In this document: positions 31,701 through 41,494 of the stretch, piece after piece | How positions within the stretch are numbered: position 1 is the first letter of the stretch | Layout: each line of letters begins with the position of its first letter | Assembly (NCBI GenBank): GCA_001584585.1 | Contig: LSYV01000012.1 | Span: forward strand, 1,897,904-1,947,675 | Direction: 5' to 3' | Source: Gonium pectorale | Taxonomy: Eukaryota > Chlorophyta > Chlorophyceae > Chlamydomonadales > Volvocaceae | Length of the DNA stretch: 49,772 bases | Translations under genes and position numbers: made by a program | The notes under the pieces: model-generated | What the model was told of the DNA's origin: nothing | The model's input: the letters and a program-made list of their open reading frames with translations, nothing else | Databases searched by the model: none

Positions 31701-34700
31701 TCACGCTTTTCCCGCTTGGCGTTGCGCTTGGCCTCGGCCTTGCGCTGTAGCAGCCGACAAGCAACGGTACCACGAGTGAACACAGATGCAAACACACAAC
31801 CAGCGGACAGCAACACGAAGGGGCGCGGTAGTGGCGCAGTCGTCAACTGAGGTAGGCACCAGCAAGCTGCTCCATAACTCGTGACAAGAATTCTAGTAAT
31901 CACAGGTAAGACGGGAACAGGCGACGTGTCACCTACCGCCCGAACGCACCTGCAGGTAGTTACGGATCAAGTCCTCCCACTCAGCGCGCTGCGCGTTGAC
32001 GGCGCGCTGGTTAGGAATGTCCGCGACAACCGCCTCCAGTACGGCCGCGGCCCGCGCGCGGTTAATGGCTACCTACGCAGGTACAGCCAAGGCAAGGGTC
32101 ACAGACACGCCGGCTGTTCAGTTTCCTGCCGAGACGCAAAGTTATCAAAAGCTGCTAGCCTGTCCCAACCCCTTGGATGACCTGCGCCTCCCGGCTCCTT
32201 TACTGAGGACGCCTTCCAACCTGATTGTTCCAACCCCTAACACCCGCGGCATCTACCAGATTGCTCGCAAAGCTGAATGCACAAGAAAGACCCGACTGCT
32301 AACACTCGTTCACATGACGGCCTCCTGTGGTGGCCTATCCCCACCACCGCCACAAACACCACGAACGCTCCAGCACCCCGCCTTCAGCGCTGACATGCAG
32401 AGGCCCCGTGGAACGAGCCACCAAGCCTCTGGCACCGTTCTCCAACCCACCAACCTGCTGCACTAGCTCGCTCTGCAGCGCGAGCAGCTCCGCCAGTACC
32501 TCATCGTCGGGCGCCATGGACATGACGTCGGACGCCGCGTCCAGGAGCGACCATTGCTCTTCCAGCGGGCCCTCGGGGCCGCCTGCGGGGAGGTAGCGCC
32601 CATCACGCTCAGCATCCCTCTCAAATCCTCCCGCACCACGCAAGAATGCTAAGTCAGCTGTCTTGCGGGGTACGTCCCCATGAGCGGCAGGACAGGCAGC
32701 TGCAATGACGCGCCCAATCCCAAAGGACCCACCGTCGGCAATCACTGCGTGGACCGCCGCGGCCGTCGCGTTGGACGTCGGGTCGTCCTTGAAGAGCAGC
32801 GGTGCCTTGCTGAGCAGGCCCAGTGGGTTGATCGCCACCGGTGCTCGCATGCCGCCAAGACTGCCCGGACCGCCGGCGCCCCAGCTGGCACCAGCCTTGG
32901 GGCCGGGCTTGCGCTTGTACTTGGGCGCAGCCGACTTGGCCCTCTCGCGGTCCTCCTTCTCCCGCTCCCGCAGCTCTCGCTCCTTGTCCTTCTTGCCCGC
33001 AAGTGCGCTGTAGTTGACGCTGTTCCGGGCTCGGCCGCCCCGAAGGCCGGCGGGGCCGGTGGAGCCCTTCTCAACGGGGAAGGCGTGACCGCCGAAGGTC
33101 GGCGTGGCCGCCAGCATGCCGCCGCCTGCACCACCGCTAGCCGCCGCAGCGTCCGCCAGCTGCTGCTGCTGCTCCTGGCTCATTAAGGCGAGCTGCGTCA
33201 GCTCCGACGCTGGATCGGCCAACTGGGATCCCGTAGGGTCGAAAACCCCTGGAAGCGGCGAGACACGGTTGTCCTGCTGCAAGTTGCCCTGTGCCTTCAG
33301 AGCAGCCCTGGTCGCGGCTGGCGTCTTCGCCGAGAGCGCTTCCCTGGAGAGCGACGCATGGCTGCCGCGGCCGCGACCACGGCCGCCGCCGCGCGCCCGT
33401 GGGATGTCAGCGCCCGCGTCCTCTTCGTCGTCTGAGGGCCCCGCGTCGAAAAGGCTGCCACTGCCACCAGAGGGGTTCAGCACGTAGGCGGTGGCGGGCT
33501 GCTCAAGAAGCCGCTGCAGGTACGGGTGCACGTAGTCCCCGCATGAAGCTCGCGGAAGCTCATGAACCGGCCCCTTGCTCGTCGACTGCGTGTCCTCCTC
33601 AGCGACAGCCGGAGCCGCGGACGATATCTTCGTCCCGTCGGAGGAGGCCCTGGGCCCCGCCTCCATCAAAATGCTGCTGCTGGCGCCGCCAGTGCTGCTA
33701 GGGCGGTGCAAGCGTCCGCTGTCCCCATCCCCGTCCCGACCCAGCTGGCTGACCTTAAGCAGGAGCTGGTCCAGACCAGCACGGTCAAGGCAGTCAAAGG
33801 CTGGCGCCCCAGCAGAACCTGCCGTCCCGGAGGTCCCCGCCTGACCCGCATCGTCTAGGAGCCCGAGCTTCTCAGCCAGGGCGCACATGGCACGCGCCTC
33901 GTCATCCGTGCAAGCATCCAGCATGTTGGGAGCTGGCCGGCCGTCGGGGCGCCAGCCTTGCACCAGTGCGTCTGCCGTGGCGGGGAATTGCGGTGGCGGC
34001 ACCGGCGGAAAGAGCGCCTGGCCGGCGCTGCCTGGCGCCGCGGGAAGCTCAGAGGACCGCATGTCCACCTTGCCGCCACCGCGCCCACGGTCTCGTCTCT
34101 GCTGGCCAGGAAGTGCGGCGCGGCTTCAGTAAGAGGGCCCGACGTACGGGTACGGGTGGGATTATAGTGCAGCAGAGGCGCTGTAAGCCTGTATACTACT
34201 TGCGTGGTGAACACTCTAAGCACGGGCTCAAGGAGCAGGGGGAAAGCGCACCGACCGTCCCACGGACCTCCAGCGGCTCGTTTTCTTGCTTAGCGCCCGG
34301 CTTGGCAAGCGCCGCCTGGTCCGCCCCGCGGGGGTCGCGCCCCAAGAACGGCACCGTGAGGCTATCATCCTCCTCGGGGTTCAGGGCGACTGGCATAAGC
34401 GCCATAACGTCCTCCTGGGTAACGTCGCGGAAGTAGTCCTGCAAGGAAAGAGCCGCTGCCCTATTGCATACTGTCTGACATGCGCATGCAGCAGATTGAG
34501 CGCACCTCGACGAACATCCAGAAGGCAGAGGCCTCATTGAAGTTGCCTATCAACAGGCCGGGCTGGGCAGCCTGGTCTGCGACCGCTGGCAGAGGTGTTA
34601 CTTGTTTGCCTTTAAGTTTGATATCTTTCTTGGCTGCTTCACGCCTGCGTCGCTCCTCCTCTTTTGCCTCCCTGGCAACTGTGGCGTCCGCGAGCGTCGC

Positions 34701-34850
34701 TGGTGCCCTTCCTCCAATATCCGCAAGCTTTGGCAGAGCTGCAGAACGCTGGAGGGCTTCTCGGAACACCTCCTCGCCCAAGCGAAGCGCGTTCGCCAAG
34801 CTCGCGGGAACGCTTTGACCCATGCCAGCAGGGGCTATGGATGAAGCCAT
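25772..34850 (-). CDS. Large PHD finger plus extended-PHD (ePHD) chromatin protein
   Basis: Fifteen minus-strand exons join in frame: 34850-34506, 34438-34256, 34101-32455, 32072-31950, 31744-31449, 31288-31155, 30900-30683, 30461-30342, 30154-29963, 29672-29373, 29248-28277, 28094-27993, 27844-27064, 26888-26073 and 25902-25772. The product is about 2,119 aa. Exon 2 may instead end at 34268, because neither donor is ideal. Residues of about 870-920 form a PHD finger ([27 protein letters not shown]). Residues of about 955-1075 form an ePHD ([38 protein letters not shown]). This pairing occurs in JADE/BRPF, ATX and plant PHD proteins and binds histone H3 or nucleosomes. I see no SET, bromo or PWWP domain. 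KRR/RGRG patches and a [12 protein letters not shown]-hook-like motif (exon 10) support a nuclear DNA role. Long Ala/Gly/Pro-rich segments make up most of exons 11, 13 and 14. The partner enzyme is unknown. Confidence 0.9.
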
Positions 34851-36235
34851 GGGCAAGCCCTTCACGCTTTAGAGGTCAACGTTGCTATTTTATCACACAG
34901 GCCGCATACTGTTGTATCCCAGCCCGGGTTTGCACGAATGCACAAGAACTATATACTAGGATCGAGCGTTGTAATAATTAAGGTAGCACTTGCCAAGGGA
35001 CCAGGCCCAGCGGGAAAGCAAAGCCACGCCCGGCTGAAGCAAGGCGAGCGAGAAATTGAGACCCTAAAAATGTAAATTGTGAGATCATCATTAGTTCAAC
35101 TACGCTCCCTGCTGGCATTCTGCGGGCACTAACCGACGTCAACCAACGTGCTGCCTACCCCCAGGCCCCAGCGCCCCGAAGCCCACAGTTCAACCAGTGC
35201 CCCTAAATATTGGGTATCGAGCAGCAGTTGACTGGAGCCGCACAGCTCGGCTCCGCTCCAACCAGTGAAGTCTCCTCGGCAGACTCCTTCAGTCATGGCT
35301 ACTGGTAACAGGATAATACTTCCCAGGGGAAAACTGAGAAACTGAAATTCGTCCCATGCCCTCACAGGCAGGAGGGCTTGGGCATCGCCTTCCAGCGGCA
35401 TGAAGAGCATCTGCCGAGGGGCACCGCTGACGCCGCTTCCAGTCTAACTCTGATGCACTGCATGTAGCACTGCCGCATGGAATTCAGGGTTGATGGCACG
35501 GTCTGGCTTGGAGGGGCGACTGAGGCGAGGCAAGCCGCGGCGAGCCAAGTCAAAGCACACCTACGAAGCCAGGGGCCCAGATGTCGTGCCTTATATCCAG
35601 TAACGGACTTTCTAAAACAGAAAGAGGGCGAACTAGGGGAGGCACTTGGGGCCCTGGCTTGAGTGGTTGGCAATGGGTCCATGAGTGTCACACTGGGTCT
35701 GCAGTGTCAGTACGTGACAAGTGTATGTATGTTGACGCTCGGGAGTGGAGCCATGGAGTACACGCCAGGCCTCGTACAGGCGATGCCGTAGATATGGAAG
35801 GCGCGGAGCTTTGCCTTGCAGGCCGTGCCTACTGGCTAGATTTGCTGGACTTCAGCGTCCCCGTATGATAGAATCTAAACCCTGTACCGGCCCCGCCTGC
35901 GTGCCGCCATGTGCACTCCCATGCGCTCCATGTGAGGCTCATTTCGCAGGCACGGTTCTGGCCAGTGCTACATAACTGCGTGCTCTCACAAACCCAACTC
36001 GCCATATATTACACATGCACATGCGATGGCTCCAGCCTGGGAACCTTTAGTTCACAGCGCTGAGCCAGAAGGCTGAAGGCGTGTCATTGGGCATTGAATG
36101 GCTAGGATGCTGATCGGAAGATTACCGTTCATTGAGTGTGGCAAATGCAAAAAGGCTACGCGCACCACGTATCGAGTACGACCCCGAGTGAGGTGTCTTT
36201 GCCCGTCTTGCGCCGCGACCGGGTTCCGTTGCATC
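34851..36235. other. Divergent promoter region between the PHD gene and OST48
   Basis: The two flanking genes are transcribed away from each other, so this 1.4 kb should hold both promoters and 5' UTRs. A TATA-like TATATAG lies on the minus strand at 34955-34949, about 100 bases upstream of the PHD ATG. A TATATT element lies near 36005, about 230 bases upstream of the OST48 ATG. No coding exon is recognised. Confidence 0.5.
34949..34955 (-). promoter_or_regulatory. TATA-box candidate for the PHD-finger gene
   Basis: TATATAG on the minus strand lies 99-105 bases upstream of the ATG at 34850, a plausible distance for a short 5' UTR. It is based on sequence match only. Confidence 0.25.
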
Positions 36236-39200
36236 ATGGCGCGACGTTTGCTGGCCGTGCTGGCCCTGGTGCTGGCTCTGCAATGTGCCAGCGCCGGGAA
36301 GTCTGTTCTGCTGCTCCTCCAAAACGCGAACGAGGCCGACAAGTTCACGAACTTCATAGACGGGCTTGCAAAGGCGGGCTTTCTTGTAGATGTGAAGGGA
36401 TACAAGGATTCGTCGCTTAAGCTACGGGAGTATGGCGCATGGCTCTATGATGATCTGGTCCTCTTCGCGCCCAAGGCCGACGGTATGCTTGCTCGGCAAT
36501 AGTGACAGCGATCTACACATACATGATTAAGTATGGCGAGCTGGCCCTACACACAGGCTTTGGCGGCAGCATCGACCAGCAGACCATCTTGGACTTCGTG
36601 GACTCGGGGCACAATGTGCTCATGGGCGTCAGCTCGGAGGCCTCAGAGGCCATCCGGAACCTAGCGGCGGAGTTTGGCGTGGACCTGGACGATAAGGGCA
36701 CCAAGGTGTTCGACCACTTCAACTATGCCGCCAAGGCAGACGGGACGGTGGATCACACGCTGCTGGCGACGCGGGACCTGGTGGACGCCCCCGTCATCAC
36801 CGGCGGGCCCTACAAGGTGCTTGGCCAGGGGGAGGGGACAGGTGTCGAGCCGGGCACGGGCTTCAAAACCCCTGATGCGGGTAGGGGCCCCGCATGTGCT
36901 CGTCAGGCTTTCATCTAACGGCCCCACCAAGAAACTTGATGCTTGAAGTGCTTCCTTGAAGCAAGGGCCGCCTCCTTGTCGAACCGTGCAGAAGCCCATC
37001 CTCTTCCGCGGAGCGGCCGCAACAGTCCCGGCGGACTCAGAGCTGGTGAGTAGCGTCTGGGTGCGTGCTGAGGGGAGGCGGCCGGCGGGATGCGGCCTGT
37101 TGCGCTGGTTAGCGGGGGCGTAGGATGTGCGACCGCACGGGTGCAGTAGGACCCTTGCTTTTTAGGCTAGTGGTAGGTCAGAGCACAGAGCAGGCTCTTG
37201 GTAGCCTAAAGCTGGCGCATCCCCGCTTGAGCATGCCTGCATATTGCACAACATGCTATACCACGCAACCGATGATGTGCAATATGTATACCCATGCCGC
37301 GGCTACCCCCCCCCCCAGGCGACCGTGGTGCTGTCCGCCCCCGCTACGGCTTACAGCCATGACCCCAAGAAGGCCATGCTGGAGCCGCCGTCCCTCATGG
37401 CCGGCGGCGCCATTTCCCTGGTCACCGCCGTGCAGGTGGGTGGCTGGGACGCGGCAGCTTGGGAGTTGGGACCACAGGGGCTGCTGCGGCATGGGACTTG
37501 GCTTGAGGACCATGGGTCTCGGCGGGGGCCCTGGTAGCCAAGGGGTGGGCTGGCGACTGGTCTGCGAACATGCAGTGCACGTCCGGAAGGCAAGTTTCCA
37601 GTGCCGGAGGGTTGAACTAATTCAGAGCAGTGTCATCAGAGAAGGGTGCCATCTGGAAGGGAGGGTTGCAGACGTGGAGCGCCACACACGGCGTGCCGTG
37701 CTTGAGGACCCCAGGTTTCTCTGAAACGGGGTAATGCCTAGGCGAAGACCGAGCGGATCCGATTGAAATTGTCATATATGCCTAGATACGCGGTATAACG
37801 TAATCACGGGGCCGTGCCCGCCGAGCTGCAATTAATTGACCGTGTACCACCGGGATACCATCGGGTGGTAGGCACCAAGGCATCGCCGTATGCACCTCAG
37901 CATATGGATTCGGTTTGCCGTGCCATGGCGCTCTCTGCCTAGACAGAGTTCTTGGGCCACTACCTACCCCTTGTGCCGTCGTTGCCGCTGCCGTCGTTGA
38001 CGCCGCCACGCCCATGACACAACGTCGCCGACCTTGCCCGACCTTCCTGCCCGGCTCGCTCCACTGCTGCCCGCTACTACCCGCCGCCAGGCCCGCAACA
38101 ACGCGCGCATGGTGGTTGCCGGCTCCGTGGAGATGTTCACCAATGAGTTCTTCTCGATGAAGGTCAACGTGGGCGGGGAGAGGTGCGCTCGATCGGACGG
38201 GCAGGGGGCGGCAGGGGTAAGGCTGTCGACGGGGGTTGCAGGTGGGCAGGTGCATTAGGGGCAGCAGGAGGCCATGTGCGTGACGGCCTGATGATCTGTT
38301 CCCATGGTACAAGTTGTGAGTGCTCCCGGAGCCGTTGAGACCGTGGGGTGACGCACTGGAACCTCTGCCTCATGTCTGCGCCCGTGCGTTGTAGGCGTGC
38401 ATAAAGCCTGGCGGCAGTAGTCGATTGCGGTCGACGGCCGGCGTGCCCCCTCCTAAACCCCGCTTCGTGTCCTCGTCCATACGGCTCCTCTCCCCCTCCG
38501 CTGCCCCCCCCTCCCCGCTCCTCCTCACCTGCACCCACAGCACCGGCAGCGCCAACCGCAAGTTCACGGTGGCGCTGGCGCGCTGGGCGTTCCAGGACCG
38601 CGGCGTGCTGGTCGCCTCACACCTGCGCCACCACAAGCTGGGCGAGGCCGCCCAGCCGGCCGGCTACCGTGTCAACGACGAGGTGGAGTTCCTGGTGGAC
38701 ATCCACGAGGTGGAGGCCGGTGCCAGCAAGCCGTACGCGTGAGTGGCAAAGGGCGGCGGCGGGGGGCGACGGTGCCGTTGTGCGTGTATGCCGAACGGAG
38801 TGTCGTACATGTCCCGAGGGGGAGGGAGTTCTTTAGCGCAACGGGAGGGACGGGCGATGGTCTTGGCACGCCGGATAATCGTGGTCCAGGAGGTTGAAGA
38901 CGCCCCTTGCCTGACGGCACCCGGCTGGCTGCCCCGCCACCTCTTTTGGGTCATCCCCTTCGCCATTTAGGGTAGGGTTGGCGTAGGGCCTCCAGCGCAC
39001 ACATCCTTATCGCTGCCCTGCCGAACCCCTTGGCCGCCATTTTCCCGGCACTCTATACCCTCCGCCCTGGTCATGACACCCTCCCTCCCCCCCTCTCATT
39101 GACGCAGCGCCGACGACGTGCAGCTGGAGTTCATCATGCTCAACCCCTACATCCGCGTGCCGCTCACGCACGACGGCCAGGGAACCTACTCGCTGCGCTT

Positions 39201-39948
39201 CAAGGTAGACAGCGAGGGGGGCTGGCTACGACGAGCTGCGATGCGGTATGCCTGCTACGGCACTCACGAATGGACGGTCGGGAGCTGAGGCGTGGATGGC
39301 GGCGCCTACTTTGGGTTTGCCCACCTTAGGGCGCCCTTAACTGGGGGAGCGAGAGAACCAACGCGTGCGGCGGGTGCGCTTTGTAAGGGGCCCCAACATG
39401 CCGGATCCCTTCCTACCCCCCGTACGACAGGTGCCCGACGTGTACGGCGTCTTCAAGTACTACATTGACTACTCGCACCGGGGCTACTCATACATCAAGC
39501 TGACCCACCAGGTGCGTGGCGCTTCGAGCAGATGCGGGCGGTACACGAAGGGGGCAGGGTCGACGATGTAGCAATCCGCCAAGCAGTGGAAGACTGCGCT
39601 CTCAAGACTCCTGCTTTGGTGACTTGGGGCGATGGGCGGCAAAGCCTGGGATGCTTTGCTCACGGACCCTATGAGCCCGTGGTTCTGGTCCAGGTATGGT
39701 CCCTAGTCCCAATCCTGTGCCAGCCCCTCGTCTATCCGGCCTCCCCCAACCCGCATCCCCAAACTTCCAACCTTCTACCCACCCACCCACCCCCGCATCC
39801 CCGCGCACATCCGCAGGTGCCCGTCCGGCCCTTCAAGCACAACGAGTACGAGCGCTTCCTGGTGTGCGCCTACCCCTACTACGCCTCCGCCGTGTCCATG
39901 ATGGGCGGCTTCTTTGCGCTCGGCTTCTTCTTCCTCTACCACAAGTAA
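36236..39948 (+). CDS. OST48: Oligosaccharyltransferase 48-kDa subunit (OST48/WBP1/DDOST)
   Basis: Nine exons join in frame: 36236-36482, 36557-36816, 36992-37045, 37319-37435, 38091-38182, 38541-38738, 39108-39204, 39431-39511 and 39817-39948. The product is 425 aa; human DDOST has 456. It is a subunit of the ER complex that transfers the lipid-linked glycan to Asn in nascent proteins. I chose the ATG at 36236 because it opens a clean signal peptide ([20 protein letters not shown]); an in-frame ATG at 36098 would bury it. Family motifs follow in order: [101 protein letters not shown], then [20 protein letters not shown] before the single C-terminal membrane segment. It ends FLYHK, only about three residues after that segment, so the usual charged cytosolic tail is missing. 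Confidence 0.95.
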
Positions 39949-40658
39949 AGCGGCGGAGAGGAGGATCTGGAGCCGCAGCAGCTGATGCGCAGCCCCCAGC
40001 GCTGCTCTCGCCGCCTTGCCGTACCTGCCACAGCTGGCGTGCGCTGCGTGTCCAGCTGGGCAGCGGATCAATGCCACCTCCGCCCCTGCCTCTGCAAGGG
40101 CAGGTCAGCGCGCAGCGGTGGCGGCGGCCTTACGCCTGCGCGAGTAGCGGAGGTGCTGCTGCTGACGCTTGTTGACGGGAGGGGCATACCTTGCAGCCCC
40201 GTGCAGTCTCTGCCGGGCTGTGGGCTACGCGCCGTCGACGGGTGGAGCCCGGGACCCAGAGCACACGGCCCCAGTTGGGGGCTGGGCCTGGCGTTGATGC
40301 AGGAGCTGGCGTGGAGGAGGTTTTGATGAGCGTAAGGATGGGAATTCCGTTTGGCTCATTGCCCGTCCGGGTGGAACAGGGGTTTGGGGGGGGTGCATGA
40401 GCGTTCCCATGGGCTCGGGCACTGAGGGCAGGGATAGGTTGCTCTTGCCGCAAAGATGGAGGGCTAGGTCCGGCTCCTTGCGCCCTGCAAGCGCGAAGCT
40501 TGACGTGGATTGCAACGGATTAACAAGCTGGAGCTTGTCGATGGCTGGATGTGGTTCAGGGACAGGAATGCATGCGACTCCTTGTGCAGAGCGTGACTGC
40601 CATACGCCCGGTGGTGGAAGGGCGGCGGTGAGCGACCCGGTGCCACCAGCCATCCCCA

Positions 40659-40663
40659 TGTAA
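40659..40663 (+). promoter_or_regulatory. Poly(A) signal TGTAA for OST48
   Basis: It lies about 710 bases after the stop at 39948 and is the first TGTAA I found downstream. Confidence 0.5.
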
Positions 40664-40822
40664 GGGCAGGTCCCCAAGCCCCACCCTTCTGACGCATGCG
40701 CCCGCGCTCCGTCGGTTCCTTCCTAGTCTGCACAACACTTTGCGCCAGAATTGTGCAAATTTACCAGTTCACGGGCTTCAGGCCTACCAAGACGTGGCGC
40801 CAAGGGCCTCAACACACGGGCA

Positions 40823-40827
40823 TTACA
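40823..40827 (-). promoter_or_regulatory. Poly(A) signal TGTAA for the ABCA gene
   Basis: TTACA on plus is TGTAA on minus. It lies about 670 bases after the ABCA stop at 41495. Confidence 0.5.
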
Positions 40828-41494
40828 AACGGTAGGGCAAGGATTCGCACCCACATACCCGTCGCTGTGAGTTCAGGGACATCAATACTTCAGGAGCACT
40901 AACAGCAACGTCGTCCTAAATGCCCTGACGTCGTCAGGGGCTTGAAGGCAGTTCACACACGCGGCCACGGCACCCGGCTACGTAGTACTGACCCCCAAGG
41001 CCGCATCAAAGCGCATACCCCAAACTCCTCTTCTCAAAACACATCAAGCCATTTAGGTCCACCCACCGGTAAATCCGAAACCGATGCAGGACAAGGTTAG
41101 CACATTAAGTACTCGAGGGCAATGGGAGGTGCCGTCAGCGCGCGCCAGTCGTCAAGGTGCCCACCCAGCGCCAGTACCGGAACGTTGCAGTCGCGGCAGC
41201 ATAGGAGGCGGGGCAATGCAGATTGTGTCATGGGAAGCGTCGCCCGCTCCCGTCCCTCTCTCTCTTAGCCATTCGCTCTCCCCCAACCTTCAGATCACAG
41301 ACAAAGGCGCTATGCAAAAGGATGCAGCTCAGGAGTGCCTGCCCGGCCCTCATGGCTGGATGAATCCAAACTCCCCTCACGCCGCTCTCTGTCCTTCAGT
41401 CGCAACGCGGGATCACTATACGCCCTCCCACGTGCCTAATAACCGCCGGAAAATGCCGTAATTAACCGCTAACGGTCAACGGCATGTCGCCGCT

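Larger units (their letters stand above)
39949..41494. other. Convergent 3' region between OST48 and ABCA
   Basis: This holds the two 3' UTRs. Candidate poly(A) signals face each other at 40659 (plus) and 40827 (minus), leaving about 160 bases between the transcripts. No coding exon is recognised. Confidence 0.5.

Noticed and set aside
36098..36235. Upstream in-frame ATG for OST48
   Set aside because: It would place 46 residues before a well-formed signal peptide; the family begins with the signal peptide.
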